A stretch of DNA of 64,000 nt from JAHEDH01 sp963753285 (GCA_963753285.1 CAVWBT010000003.1:372001-436000); one strand, 5' to 3'. Positions 15,988-26,535 are shown, counted from the first letter of the stretch. A program made the numbers and translations. The notes: generated from the sequence alone by a model not told the origin.

Positions 15988-18873
15988 TCAATCGTCTGGC
16001 GATTCTCCTCTGAGCTTCACCAGAGTCGGCAGACTCCGTTCCAGTGCCTCATCGAGCTCGAGTTCGCTGCCCTCGGCGATGAGCCGCTCGGCTTCGGCCT
16101 CACCGAACCGCTCGACGACCTCGGCGCGAAACTGGTCCAGCTCGAGCGGGCGAATGATGGAATCGGCGGGGAACGGCGCGGCGATCGCCGCCCCCACCAA
16201 CACCCCACCCTCGTCGGGCCGATCGGCGGTGAGAACCAGCTCGGCGATGGCATCGAGCGTGCGGGGTTTCGTGATCTCCGGCATCGGCATGGTGGGCATC
16301 CGGTCGAGCACGGCGAGCAGGCGGCTCGCCGAGGAGCGCGTATCGCCGATAGCGGTCTCGCACCGGGCCAGGCCCCGGCTCGAGGTCGCCCAACAGTTCA
16401 CATCGCCGACCATGTCGAGCAGACGCGCCGACTCTGCGAACTGCGGCATCGCCTCCGCCGGCTGCTTCTCCAACGCGAGCAGCATTCCCCGCAACATCAG
16501 CGCATGCCCGTACCAGTTGGGCGAGTCCATCCCGGCGAGGATCTCGCATGCGCGGAGGTTGTAGGCGAGACCACGTTCGTGTTCACCCATCACGTAGAGC
16601 GTTCCACCCGTGTCGTTGAGGGTTGCAGCGAGCAGCGCAGGGTCGCCGGCCCGCTCGAACAAATCGAGCGCCGCCTTGCCGTGCTCCTCGAGACGTTCGT
16701 CCTCCATTGGGAGATACGCCGCGAGCAGGAGCTGGGTCAGCGCCTCGTCCCAGGTCGCCGACCACCAGTGGGGCTCGGGGTGTTGCTCGAGGAGCCGCCG
16801 CCCCTCGACCAGATGCTCGAGATACTCCGGGTCGGTAGTCGCATGGCGGATCGCCGCCCCGAGAGCGATCTCCATCCTGCCGATGGCATTGGGATCTCCG
16901 GTCTCGCGGGCCACCTCGAGACCCGCCCGGCCGAAATCGACGCCGTCGGGGTCGGTGAGCTCGGCGGCGTGGATCGCCGACGCCCACCACAGTTTCACCA
17001 TGCCGAGCCGGTCCGTCTCCGCGGTCGCTGCTCGCAGACCCTGCAGCGAGAGCTCGATCGCCTCGACCCCGAGTCCCTTGTGCATCCAATAGCTCATGAG
17101 ATCGAAACCGACTGCGAGATAGTCGTCGATCTCAGCCGTCTCGAGCAGCGTGGCGAGTGCGCTCCGGATGTTGTCGTAGTCGGTATCGAGCCGCTTCATC
17201 GTTGCGACGATCTCATCGCTGCGAAGGCCCGGACTCGCCTTCGCCACGAAGTCGACGAAGTAGCGAGCGTGAGCCGCCCGGAAGCGGATCGGCTCCGCGG
17301 TGTCACTGAGCCGCTCCTGTGCGTACTGGCGGACCGGCTCCAGCATCCGGTACCTGGTGGATCCCTGCTCATGCTGGATCGGGATGATCAGCGACTTGTC
17401 GACGAGCGAGTCGAGGTGGTCGAGCACCTCCCAGTCCTCGACCTCGTCCCCGACACACACCGCCTCGGCGGCGTCGAGATCGAACCCGCCGGTGAACACC
17501 GACAGCCGCCTGAACATCGCCTGCTCGGGTGGCTTGAGCAGGTCGTAGGACCAGTCGATCGTGGCCGCCAGGGTGCGCTGCCTCGGCAAGGCGGTCTTGG
17601 CGGAACCGGACAGGATCCGGAACGAGTCCTCGAGGCGGTCGGCCAGCTCGCCGGCCGACATGCTCCTGAGCCGTGCAGCGGCCAGCTCGAGGCCGAGTGG
17701 GATCCCGTCGATCCGCGTGCAGATCCGGCCGATGTCGACGAGTTCGGTCGATGTCGGTTCGTAGTCGGGACGGACCGCCCGCGCCCGGTCGAGGAACAGG
17801 TGGACCGCCTCCGAGTCCTCGAGGGTGTGTGTCGCATCGGCGAGACCCAGCGAGGGCACCCGCAGCATCGTCTCGCCCGGGATCCCCAACGACTCGCGCG
17901 ACGTGGCAACAACCCTCAGTTTCGGACAACTGTCGAGAAGCAACTTGATCGCCGCTGCCGCGGCATCCAAGAGGTGCTCGCAGTTGTCGATCACCACCAG
18001 CAGGTCGCGGGACCAGAGGTAGCGGATGACGACGTCCTCGATCGTTGCGCCTTCGCCGGCTCTCAGACCCCAGGTGTCGGCGATGGTGGTCATGATGTAG
18101 TGGTGGTTGGTGACCGGGGCCAGCTCGACGAGCCATGCACCGTCCGGCCGCTCGGACACGGCATTGCGTGCCGCTTCGACCGCCAGACGCGTCTTGCCGG
18201 TACCCCCCACGCCGGTCAACGCCACCAACCGATGCTGGTCGATCAGCTCGGCCAGCTCATCGAGCTCTTTGACGCGCCCGACGAACGACGTGAGGTAGTC
18301 GGGCAGGTTGTGGCGCCGGACGTCGACCGTCTTGATGGGGCGGTCGACGACAGGGAGATCGGGGTGGCGGATCTCGAAGAGGTGCTCGGGCTCGTCGAGG
18401 TCCTTGAGGTGGTGGGTACCGAGATCCCGCAGCGACAGCTCACCGTCGAGGTCGGAGGCGTCGGCGGTGACCGACGACAGCAGGATCTGGCCCCCGTGAC
18501 CGGCCGACATGATGCGGGCCGCCCGATTGAGCACCGGACCGAAGTAGTCGCCGTCTCGCTCCTGGGCCATGCCGGTGTGGATCCCCATCCGGATCTTGAT
18601 CGGGGGTCCGGGCCAGTCGGCACCGAGCAACTGGAGCTGAATCGTCGTGGCGGCGGCGATGGCGGCTCCGACCGATCCGAACGCAACCGCGAATGCGTCG
18701 CCCGCGGTCGAGAACACGTGCCCACGATTGGCGTCGATGACACTGCGCATGATCTGGTCGTGTCTGGCGAGGCTGGCTGCCATACCGTCGGGGTCGGACT
18801 CCCACAGCCGGGTCGACCCCTCGACGTCGGTGAACAGAAACGAGATGACCCCGGTGGGGATGCTGGCGACCAT
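15988..18873 (-). CDS. Class III nucleotide cyclase-NB-ARC-type ATPase-TPR regulator
   Basis: 961 residues from ATG 18873 (MVASIPTGVISFLFTDVEGS). The cyclase domain (about 5-175) has the metal Asp in FLFTDVEGSTRLW and in STAGDAFAVAFG, plus LNRAARIM. The Lys and Asp that normally recognise the purine are replaced (Ser, and Pro in YFGPVLN), so activity or substrate may differ. A link (VDVRRHNLPDYLTSFVGR) leads to a STAND-type ATPase: Walker A LTGVGGTGKTRLA, Walker B LLVVIDNCEHLLD, and LGLELAAARLRSMS. The C-terminal third is helical repeats. Start choice is supported by TATCGT six bases upstream, giving a leaderless transcript. The divergent neighbour, a response regulator, has the same arrangement. 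Confidence 0.88.
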   Translation of the reverse strand: MVASIPTGVISFLFTDVEGSTRLWESDPDGMAASLARHDQIMRSVIDANRGHVFSTAGDAFAVAFGSVGAAIAAATTIQLQLLGADWPGPPIKIRMGIHTGMAQERDGDYFGPVLNRAARIMSAGHGGQILLSSVTADASDLDGELSLRDLGTHHLKDLDEPEHLFEIRHPDLPVVDRPIKTVDVRRHNLPDYLTSFVGRVKELDELAELIDQHRLVALTGVGGTGKTRLAVEAARNAVSERPDGAWLVELAPVTNHHYIMTTIADTWGLRAGEGATIEDVVIRYLWSRDLLVVIDNCEHLLDAAAAAIKLLLDSCPKLRVVATSRESLGIPGETMLRVPSLGLADATHTLEDSEAVHLFLDRARAVRPDYEPTSTELVDIGRICTRIDGIPLGLELAAARLRSMSAGELADRLEDSFRILSGSAKTALPRQRTLAATIDWSYDLLKPPEQAMFRRLSVFTGGFDLDAAEAVCVGDEVEDWEVLDHLDSLVDKSLIIPIQHEQGSTRYRMLEPVRQYAQERLSDTAEPIRFRAAHARYFVDFVAKASPGLRSDEIVATMKRLDTDYDNIRSALATLLETAEIDDYLAVGFDLMSYWMHKGLGVEAIELSLQGLRAATAETDRLGMVKLWWASAIHAAELTDPDGVDFGRAGLEVARETGDPNAIGRMEIALGAAIRHATTDPEYLEHLVEGRRLLEQHPEPHWWSATWDEALTQLLLAAYLPMEDERLEEHGKAALDLFERAGDPALLAATLNDTGGTLYVMGEHERGLAYNLRACEILAGMDSPNWYGHALMLRGMLLALEKQPAEAMPQFAESARLLDMVGDVNCWATSSRGLARCETAIGDTRSSASRLLAVLDRMPTMPMPEITKPRTLDAIAELVLTADRPDEGGVLVGAAIAAPFPADSIIRPLELDQFRAEVVERFGEAEAERLIAEGSELELDEALERSLPTLVKLRGESPDD

Positions 18874-18879
18874 GGCTGA

Positions 18880-18977
18880 ACGATACCGATGCGAAGTCCG
18901 TGACGACCCTCCAGCGGGCATCGAATGCCCGCATTCGGGGTGCACCGAACCATTGGGCGCAGGTGCATGGGTATCGT
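18880..18977. promoter_or_regulatory. Divergent pair of leaderless promoters with nested inverted repeats
   Basis: The 110-bp region between ATG 18873 (minus) and ATG 18984 (plus) carries the 8-mer GGTATCGT in mirror orientation at 18880-18887 and 18970-18977. Each places a TATCGT -10 box six bases before its start codon. Inside are a perfect palindrome at 18914-18932 (8-bp arms, 3-nt spacer) and an overlapping one at 18922-18937 (cgaatg/cattcg), mutually exclusive as hairpins. A third pair is at 18941-18946/18962-18967. This suggests symmetric co-regulation of both genes. Confidence 0.5.
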
Positions 18978-18983
18978 GATCGG

Positions 18984-19650
18984 ATGTCCCGCCGCATCGT
19001 CCTCGCCGATGACGCCTTCATCATCCGTGAAGGCGTGAAGCTGGTCCTCGAGAGCGAGGGTTACGAGATCGTGGCGATGGCCGAGGATCACGACGAGTTG
19101 CTCGACGGCAGTCGAGGAACACGACCCCGAGGTCGTGGTGACCGACATCCGCATGCCGCCGACTCGGACCGACGAGGGGATCCGGGCGGCCCGCCAGATC
19201 AGAGCCGAGCATCCGACGATCGGCGTCGTCGTCCTCAGCCAGTACGTGGAGCCCGAGTACGCGCTCAAGCTCCTCGAGGACGGCTCGACGGGCCTGGCCT
19301 ACCTGTTGAAGGAGCGTGTCGGTGACGCCGGCGCGTTGGCCGACGCCGTCGAGCGGGTCGCGGCCGGCGAATCGAAGATCGACCCGAAGGTGGTCGATGC
19401 CCTGGTCGAAGGCCGCCTGAACAAGAAGGAGACGAAGCTCGACCGACTCACCGAGCGCGAGTCGGAGGTGATGGCCGAACTGGCGTGCGGGAAGTCCAAC
19501 CGCGCGATCGCCGAGACGCTCTTCCTCTCGGAGCGTGCCGTAGAGAAGCACATCAACTCGATCTTCACGAAGCTGGATCTGATTCCGGAACGTGAAACAA
19601 ACCGGCGGGTCCTGGCCGTGCTGCTCTATCTGGCCGAGACGAGCGAGTGA
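18984..19650 (+). CDS. NarL/FixJ-type response regulator (REC-LuxR HTH), one frameshift
   Basis: The protein reads MSRRIVLADDAFIIREGVK, then a one-base insertion near 19106-19109 breaks the frame. Removing one G restores the run into EEHDPEVVVTDIRMPP, with the phospho-acceptor Asp. The receiver continues through VVVLSQYVEPEYALKLLEDG (Ser/Lys switch region) to AYLLKERV. The C-terminal LuxR HTH is clear: LTERESEVMAELACGKSNRA, then SERAVEKHINSIFTKLDL. Total about 222 residues. It is a close paralogue of the receiver in the response regulator-cyclase fusion at 28604-29908, so it probably answers to the same kinases. The indel may be a sequencing error. Confidence 0.82.
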
Positions 19651-19734
19651 TGGTGTGGAAAACCCCACCTCGCGAAACGTGCCTCCCACCTGTTGCCGAG
19701 CGGACGTCGCGCCGATGATGATGGGGTGGCAGTC

Positions 19735-20106
19735 ATGACCGACACCGTTCGCGTGCTCATCGTCGACGATCAGGAGCCGTTCCGCTCCGCCGCCAAGATG
19801 GTGGTGGAGTTGACCGACGGGTTCGAAGTCGCGGGCGAGGCAGGATCGGGCGAGGACGGGCTCCGGCTCGTATCAGAGCTTGCACCGGATCTGATCCTCA
19901 TGGACATCAAGATGCCCGGCATGGATGGCCTCGAGGCCACGCGCCGGATCGTGACGGACGACCCGAGTGCTCGGGTCGTCGTTCTCTCGACCTACGAGGC
20001 CGGCGAGTTTCAGGAACGAGCGATCGAAGTCGGAGCCATCGCATTCATCTCGAAGTCCGACTTCGGGCCAGACGCCCTCGAACGGGTCTGGTCCTCCGCC
20101 GGCTGA
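19735..20106 (+). CDS. Single-domain response regulator (receiver only)
   Basis: 123 residues from ATG 19735; a longer in-frame start at 19693 adds 14 unconvincing residues. The product is a whole receiver domain: VRVLIVDDQEPFRSAAK with the acidic pair, APDLILMDIKMPGMDG with the phospho-acceptor Asp, RVVVLSTYEAGEF, and FISKSDFGPDALERVW with the Lys. No output domain follows. It sits 85 bases after the LuxR-type regulator and converges on the kinase cluster with a one-base gap. Receiver-only proteins act as phosphate shuttles or sinks, or bind a partner protein. The adjacent four-kinase operon is the likely source of phosphate. Confidence 0.88.
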   Translation: MTDTVRVLIVDDQEPFRSAAKMVVELTDGFEVAGEAGSGEDGLRLVSELAPDLILMDIKMPGMDGLEATRRIVTDDPSARVVVLSTYEAGEFQERAIEVGAIAFISKSDFGPDALERVWSSAG

Positions 20107-20107
20107 T

Positions 20108-22276
20108 TCAGGCGTCGACTGAGACGCCGACCGGAACGGAGCCGATCACACGCGTCGGGCTTCCAGGCGCGGACACGATTGCAACCGAGCCTCCCAGAAC
20201 GTCGAGTCGATCCGACATGTTGTTCAACCCCGCTCCTCGCTCGACGGCTGCGGGATCGAATCCGGGACCACGGTCGGCGACCTCGAACACGACCTGACCG
20301 CCGGCATCCGACACCGACACCGACAGCGGCCCCTCGCCGTGCTTGGCGGCATTGGTCAAGGCCTCGGAGATGCAGAAGTAGACGGCGGCCTCGATGGGCA
20401 TGGGGTGCCGCTCATCGAGTCGAACATCGACGATCACGTCCATCGGCGACGACGCGGCCGTCGCCGGGATCGCAGCTTGCAGCCCATCGGACTGGAGGAG
20501 CGGCGGGTAGATGCCCTGAGCCAGTGAGCGGATCTGCTCGATGGCGTCCTGCGCCTCGTCGGCCATCTGCCCGGTCAGTGAGGCGAGTTGCGTGAAGCCC
20601 TTCTGCTCTGCGAGTGCCTGAGCCACGCCCAGCCTGACCTTCAATGCCAGCGCCTGCTGTTGGGCGCCGTCGTGCAACTCGCGCTCGAGTCTCCGGCGTT
20701 CTACGTCCTGGGCGTCGAGCAGTCGACGTCGTGACTCTTCGAGCTCCTCGGCCTTACGTTCGAGTTCGTTGTCGAGACGCAGCCTGCGCATCACGAGTCC
20801 GGCGGAGCCGGCCAGGTCCTCGATCAAGCCGGCCTCGGTCGGAGTCAGGACGTCACCTCGGGCCTTGGCGATCGCAAGCGCTCCGAGCACCTCGCCCTCA
20901 CGTTGGACGGCGAATGCCGACCCGGGGATCTCTCCGAACGTCCCGACCCGCTCCGGCAGGCCGATCGCGTCCGGGGAAGCTGCTGCGAGGTGGAAGCCCG
21001 TCTCGTCGGTCAGCCACACGGACGCCCGATCCGCACCGGTGCCCTCACCCAGCCGCTCGGCCATACGGGCGAGCAGTCGATCCTCACTCTCTGCGGCGGC
21101 GAGCCGGCCCGTCAGATCGGACAGGACCTCGTACGGTGTGGCACGACTCCCGAAGACCAGGCGGTTGGCCCATCGCTGAACTCGATTGCGGATCGGCTCG
21201 AACACGACGGCGACCACGGCTGTGGCAGCAATCGACCACACGAGGCTGGAGCCTCCGACCGCCGACCCGACACCCACGACGATCGCCACATAGGCGACTC
21301 CGATGAAGACTGCGAGCGCCCCGAACACGACGGCCCGGTTGATGATCACGTCGATCTCGTACAAGCGATGCTTTGTGATCGCCACACCGAGTGCCAGCGC
21401 GACCAGCCACAGGGAGATCATGGTCGAGAACCCCGTGAACGGTGCATCGACCAGCGACATCAGTGTGCTGAACACGGCCAGGAGCGGCGCCGCGAACACG
21501 ACCCACTTCATCTGATGCCGGAGTTCGGTCCCGGCGCCGACGTATTTCCGAACGAGCGTTGCGACAACGGCGACACCGGCGACCGCTGCAGCGATCAAGG
21601 AGAGGTTGGGGTCGAGCCCGGCGAGGAAGCCGAGAGCGAACGGATTGTCGAACGAGATCGGTTCTGTGGATCCGAACAGCGTCAGGCCATCAGGATGGAG
21701 GAGCGTCAACGCGGTCATGAGGCCCACGAGCGCAACTGTGGCGCTGAAGGCACGCCTCCACGTCTCACCCACCATCAGATGTCCATTCGGGAAGAGCGAG
21801 AAGCCAACGAACATGCCGATCGGGAACGCAAGGACGGTGGCGTCCCCGAACCAGGCCAACACGGGCAGCCAGGCAGCCGGGAGCACCTCGGCCGCCGAGA
21901 GGAGCACGAGCCCGGCAAGGGCCGATGAGAGCATCCAGGTCGACACCGAACCACCGAGAACCCATGCGAATCGGTTCGATCGGTCCCGGGAGAGCGCGAG
22001 CGCGACCACCACGAGCCAGGCGGCGAACCCGAGGCTGTAGCCGACAAAGTCGGGACCGAAGTACTCGAGAACCGCCTCGACCGCGGGTTCGGTGGCGAGC
22101 ACGGCGTCGATGTCGACCGCACCCCCGTTCTCGACCCACCAGCCGAAGACCTGGAGCGCAGCGAGGGACGCCAGGGCGATCGAAAGAAGGATCCAGGCGC
22201 CGCGCCAGCGCTCGTTGGCGTCGGCGGGCTGTGAGCCCGGATCGACGGGCGGCGATACGAGCTCCTGTCCGTTCAC
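20108..22276 (-). CDS. Membrane sensor histidine kinase, type B, intact (kinase 1)
   Basis: 722 residues. About ten membrane helices fill residues 25-365, ending with a conserved link (NRVQRWANRLVFGSRATPYEVLSDL). A GAF-like domain (about 390-490) includes GADRASVWLTDETGFHLAAA. The HisKA_3 dimerisation helix has ERRRLERELHDGAQQQ, so the phospho-acceptor His is present. The HATPase domain is complete: N-box SEALTNAAKHG, G1 DRGPGFD, G2 GAGLNNMSDRL. The start overlaps the stop of kinase 2 (ATGA), so translation is coupled. Last gene of the five-gene minus-strand operon; it converges on the receiver-only gene. It pairs in sequence with kinase 3. Confidence 0.9.
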   Translation of the reverse strand: MNGQELVSPPVDPGSQPADANERWRGAWILLSIALASLAALQVFGWWVENGGAVDIDAVLATEPAVEAVLEYFGPDFVGYSLGFAAWLVVVALALSRDRSNRFAWVLGGSVSTWMLSSALAGLVLLSAAEVLPAAWLPVLAWFGDATVLAFPIGMFVGFSLFPNGHLMVGETWRRAFSATVALVGLMTALTLLHPDGLTLFGSTEPISFDNPFALGFLAGLDPNLSLIAAAVAGVAVVATLVRKYVGAGTELRHQMKWVVFAAPLLAVFSTLMSLVDAPFTGFSTMISLWLVALALGVAITKHRLYEIDVIINRAVVFGALAVFIGVAYVAIVVGVGSAVGGSSLVWSIAATAVVAVVFEPIRNRVQRWANRLVFGSRATPYEVLSDLTGRLAAAESEDRLLARMAERLGEGTGADRASVWLTDETGFHLAAASPDAIGLPERVGTFGEIPGSAFAVQREGEVLGALAIAKARGDVLTPTEAGLIEDLAGSAGLVMRRLRLDNELERKAEELEESRRRLLDAQDVERRRLERELHDGAQQQALALKVRLGVAQALAEQKGFTQLASLTGQMADEAQDAIEQIRSLAQGIYPPLLQSDGLQAAIPATAASSPMDVIVDVRLDERHPMPIEAAVYFCISEALTNAAKHGEGPLSVSVSDAGGQVVFEVADRGPGFDPAAVERGAGLNNMSDRLDVLGGSVAIVSAPGSPTRVIGSVPVGVSVDA

Positions 22277-24427
22277 GCCATCACCTCCGGGCTCACGGGG
22301 ATGGAACCCGAGATCACCGTGCCCTCATAGGGACGAGAAACCGCCGTCAACGTCCCGGCGATGGCATCCATCCGGTCTCGCATATTGACGAGTCTCGTGT
22401 CGACGGAATCCGGAGCAGGATCGAAGCCGTGCCCATCCCGTCGAATCTCGAACGTGACCGAGCCGTTGAGCTGTGCGAGCCGCACCGTCGCATCTACCGG
22501 CTCCCCCGGTCCCGTGGAGCCTCGAAGCGCTTCAAGCACACAGAAGTAGACCGTCGACTCGATCTCTTTGGGGTAGCGGCCGATGCCATCGGTCTCGACC
22601 ACGACCGGGAATCCCGAGTTCCGCGCATGGGCGGTGATGGCTGCGACCAGGCCCTCGGCCTCGAGCAACGGCGGATACACACCCCGGGCGAATCGACGCA
22701 GCGACTCCACGGCGTCGTCGGCATCGCCGCCGATCTCCGACAGCAGGTCGACCATCTCCGATGCGCCCTCCTTCTCGGCGATCATCCGGGAGAGGCCGAG
22801 CTTCACCTTGAGGGCAACGAGTTGCTGTTGGGCCCCATCGTGCAGATCGCGTTCCAGCTTGCGCCGGGTCTCGTCTTGCACGGCGACCAGGCGACGGCGT
22901 GACTCTCGCAGGTCCTCGACCCGGCTCTGGAGGCGCTCGGTCAGCAGCCGGTTCTTCAACGCCAGTCCCATGCCCGAGGCGACCTGGCCCGCCAGCCCTG
23001 CGTCTTCCTCCGACAGCGTCTGCCCACTCGAGGCCACCAGCGTGAGCACTCCGAGCTCGACACCCTCGTGCTCGATGTGAACCGCCAGCGTCTCCCCACC
23101 GGGGTCGTCGCCCGACTCCGGCCAGACGGCGCTCTCGACCAGTTCGTCGTCGACCCACACGGAAACGGCCGCACGGCTCGCCGACGTGCCCTCGACGAGG
23201 GAGCGGGAGACGGCGCCCAACGAGCGCGTCGTCGGTTGCTGCGACACGCCGGGAGAACTCCGAGAGCACCTCGTACGGCGTCGCTTTGCGCCCGAACACG
23301 AGACGATTGGCTAACCGTTCGAGACGTCGGCGAGCCGGCTGGAAACCGATCGCGACGAGCGCCGTGGCTGCGATCGCCAGCGCCGGGTTGGACTCGTCTC
23401 GAAACCCGAGAAGCGTGCCGACCCCGACGACGATGGACACGTACACGACACCGATGAAGAGTGCCAGTGACCCGTACACCACGGCCCGGTTGATGATCAG
23501 ATCGATGTCGTACAGCCGGTACTTCGTGATCGCCACGCCCAGGGCCGCTGCGAAGAGCCAGAGCGCCACCATCACGGGGAGACCTTCCCACGGCGTCTCG
23601 ATGAATGTCATCAATCCCGAGGTCGCAACCATTACCGGGATCACGGCGACGATCCACTTCACCTGATGTCTCACCTCGGGTCCCGACCTCACATACGTGC
23701 GGACCAATGAAGCGACCGCAACGACGGGCAACACGACCTCAGCGAACTGGGCGGCCCCGAGGTCCAGACCCGATAGGAACCCGAGGCCGAGCGGATTGTC
23801 GAACGTGGTCGGTGTCGGATCCAGACTCGACACGATCGGTCCCGGAACGAGCAGGCGGACGAGCCCTCCGACCGCAGAGATCGCGATTGCGATCTGCAGG
23901 ACCCGACGCCACTGGCCGGACGGAAGGCGACCGCTCGGGAACACGGCAATCATCAGCATGAGACCCAAGCTGAAGACGGCGTAAGCGGCCTCGCTTGACC
24001 AGGTCAATCCGGGCGCCAGGGCAGTGGGTATCAGCCCGGCGAGCGAGAGCACGGCCAGACCGGTCAACGCCGTGCCCGTCATCCAGCTCACGACCGAACC
24101 TCCGAGGATCCATGCAAACCGGTTCAAGTGGTCTCTCGACAGTGCCAGGGCGCTGAACACCAGGAGCGCTCCAAACCCGAGGCTGTCTCCCGCGAACTCG
24201 AGACCGAAATACCGGAACGTGGTCTGGGAGGCGGGCTCCGCGGCGACGACGGCTTCGGGATCGACGGACCCGCCGAACTCGAGCCACCAGGTGAAGATGT
24301 TGAGGGCGACCAACGCAGCCAGCGCTCCACCGAGCAACACCCAGGCCGTGCGCCAGTGCTCATTCGGTTCGGAGCGCACGGTCGTCGCGGCGTCGATCCG
24401 GTGGGCTTCGCTGATCTCCGTGGTCAT
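22273..24427 (-). CDS. Membrane sensor histidine kinase, type A, with degenerate ATP-binding domain and one frameshift (kinase 2)
   Basis: The N-terminal part (ten membrane helices, then RLANRLVFGRKATPYEVLSE) and the C-terminal kinase are in different frames. The shift lies near 23216-23222, and removing one base restores a protein of about 717 residues like kinase 4. The DHp helix is intact, with RRKLERDLHDGAQQQ and its His. The ATPase domain is eroded: the N-box reads LEALRGSTGPGE, where kinase 4 has LEALRNTVQHAG, and the G2 box reads VDTRLVNM without its glycines. It probably cannot bind ATP normally but could accept phosphate. It overlaps kinase 3 upstream and kinase 1 downstream by ATGA. 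The frameshift may be a sequencing error; the motif changes are substitutions and are not explained by it. Confidence 0.82.
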
Positions 24428-26535
24428 GCCGACACCTCGACAGGCCGGAGGTCCAGTCGTCCGGTGAGTGCGGTTCGGGTCCCCGGTGTGGTGTCGATGG
24501 TGAAGGTTCCTCCGAGGGCGTCGAGCCGGTCGATCATGTTATCGAGACCGGAACCCCGCACGACCGCGGTGGGGTCGAAGCCCGGCCCCGAGTCGGTCAC
24601 CGTGAACACGAGCTCCCCGGTCGCGTCCGACACACGCACCGTGATCGGAGGCTCACCATGCTTGACCGCGTTCGTCACCGCCTCCGACACACAGAAGTAG
24701 ACCGCACCCTCGACCTCCAGCGGGTACCGCCGACCCACCAACACATCCACGGCGACGTCAACCGGCGCCACCTCGGCCAGGGCCCTCACCGCCGCGTGCA
24801 ACCCCTCCGATTCCAACAGTGGCGGATAGATCCCACGCGCCAGCGCCCGGATCTGATCGATCGCATCCTGAGCTCCCAGAGCCATTTGACCGATCAACGC
24901 CGCTGCCCGCTCGGCCCCCTCGGCCCGAGCCTGCTGCTCGGCCAAACCCAGCTGGAGCTTCAAGCCGAGGACTCGCTGCTGGGCGCCCTCATCCAACTGC
25001 CGCTCCAAGCGGCGACGCTCCACGTCCTGAGCATTCACCAGCCTCCGACGAGACTCTTCGAGTTCCTCGGCCTTGCGCTCCAGATCTGCGTCCAATCGCA
25101 ACCGTCGCATCAGCAAGCCCGCCGATCCCGCCAGATCCTCGACGAGGCGTTGTTCGGTCGGGGTCAATGCATCCCCCCGTCGAGACTCCACCGACAACGC
25201 ACCCAACACCGCATCGTCGTGGACGATCGGCACGACCGATCCGGGTATCGCGTCGAGGCCCGGGACCGGGTCGAGGGCACCGTCGGATGCCGGCGAGTAC
25301 GCCGCTGGAGTGAAGTCAGATCCCTGCTTGGTCCACACGATGGCTCGGTCGGCACCCGTCCCCTCCGCCAGGCGCTGAGCCATCCGACCCAATAGCCCAT
25401 CCTCCCGCTCCGTCACCGCCAGCCGACTCGTCAAGTCGGACAGCACCTCGTACGGTGTTGCCCGCCGCCCATACACCAGCCTGTTGACCCAGCGCTGCAC
25501 CCGACTCCGAACGGGCTCGAACACCACCGCAACCAGCGCGGTCGCTGCGATCGACCATCCGACGTTCGAACCACCCACCGCCGACCCGACCCCAGCCACG
25601 ACGACCGCATAGACGACGGTGATGAAACCGACGAGCAGCCCCAACACCAACGACCGGTTGATGATCAAGTCGATGTCGTACAGCCGGTAGCGCGTGATCG
25701 CAATGGCGATCGAGATGGGCACGGAGGCGAAGGCCAGGCTGAACAGGCCCCAGAAGACTGGGACCAGGGCACTGGCCTCCTCTGATGCGCTCACGAATAG
25801 GGCGTCCTGAAGAACCACGGATGTGGCGTAGGCGGAACCCAGCAGAACCGCCGAGTAGAGCACCCACTTGATCTGAGCACGTTCATCGGCCTCTGATCGA
25901 CGGTACCTGACCACCATCGAGGACAGGCCACCGATGGCAAGGGCGATCAACCCCACGCTCCACGGACCTTCGAGGTATGTCTCGAAGAACGACACCGGGA
26001 GGAACCCGAAGGGATTGTCGATCGTCCAGGCTCCAGAGGCGGGGCCGCCCTCATCGGTCAGCAATCCAAGCGTGAAGAGCGCAAGCGTCATCAAGCCCAC
26101 CAGCCAGCCTGCCCATCGCCAGCGCTTGGTCAAGAAGCGACCGGTCGGGAACAGGAAGAGGGTGAGGAGGATCGGGAACATGAAGAAGACCCACCACATG
26201 CCGTTCAGAACCAGCACCACCAGCATCACGGGCGTGAGGCGCTCCGGTGGGTTTTGCATGAGCAGATCTGTCACCACACCAAGTGTGATTCCTGTGCCAA
26301 TGGTGCCCATCAGCCAGGCGATCGCGTTCCCCGGCGCCCTGGTGGCGATCACGGCGGCCAGGACTGCGAAGAAGGGCGCCAATATCACCAGCCAGGTCAC
26401 GAACAGGTCGTCTTCGGGAAGTCGACCGGACGCGACGGCCACGATCGAGGCTACGAAGATCACAGCCACCCACACCCAAGCGGCGGTCTTGAACCAGCCC
26501 GGGGTGAGACGCTCGGAGACAGTCGCCGCGGTCAT
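24424..26535 (-). CDS. Membrane sensor histidine kinase, type B, lacking the phospho-acceptor His (kinase 3)
   Basis: 703 residues. About ten membrane helices, then VQRWVNRLVYGRRATPYEVLSDL, a GAF-like domain (GADRAIVWTKQG), and a coiled link (DLERKAEELEESRRRL). The DHp motif reads ERRRLERQLDEGAQQR: the His of kinases 1, 2 and 4 (L-H-D-G) is Asp here, which I checked in the DNA. The ATPase domain is intact: SEAVTNAVKHGE, DSGPGFDP, GSGLDNMIDRL. So it can probably bind ATP but not autophosphorylate on His. It could phosphorylate the His of kinase 2, which has the opposite defect. It overlaps kinase 4 and kinase 2 by ATGA on either side. Confidence 0.88.
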   Translation of the reverse strand: MTAATVSERLTPGWFKTAAWVWVAVIFVASIVAVASGRLPEDDLFVTWLVILAPFFAVLAAVIATRAPGNAIAWLMGTIGTGITLGVVTDLLMQNPPERLTPVMLVVLVLNGMWWVFFMFPILLTLFLFPTGRFLTKRWRWAGWLVGLMTLALFTLGLLTDEGGPASGAWTIDNPFGFLPVSFFETYLEGPWSVGLIALAIGGLSSMVVRYRRSEADERAQIKWVLYSAVLLGSAYATSVVLQDALFVSASEEASALVPVFWGLFSLAFASVPISIAIAITRYRLYDIDLIINRSLVLGLLVGFITVVYAVVVAGVGSAVGGSNVGWSIAATALVAVVFEPVRSRVQRWVNRLVYGRRATPYEVLSDLTSRLAVTEREDGLLGRMAQRLAEGTGADRAIVWTKQGSDFTPAAYSPASDGALDPVPGLDAIPGSVVPIVHDDAVLGALSVESRRGDALTPTEQRLVEDLAGSAGLLMRRLRLDADLERKAEELEESRRRLVNAQDVERRRLERQLDEGAQQRVLGLKLQLGLAEQQARAEGAERAAALIGQMALGAQDAIDQIRALARGIYPPLLESEGLHAAVRALAEVAPVDVAVDVLVGRRYPLEVEGAVYFCVSEAVTNAVKHGEPPITVRVSDATGELVFTVTDSGPGFDPTAVVRGSGLDNMIDRLDALGGTFTIDTTPGTRTALTGRLDLRPVEVSA

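Noticed and set aside
16504..18879. 791-residue plus-strand open frame opposite the second cyclase gene
   Set aside because: Antisense shadow of a high-GC gene; no recognisable domain, and the opposite strand has complete motifs.
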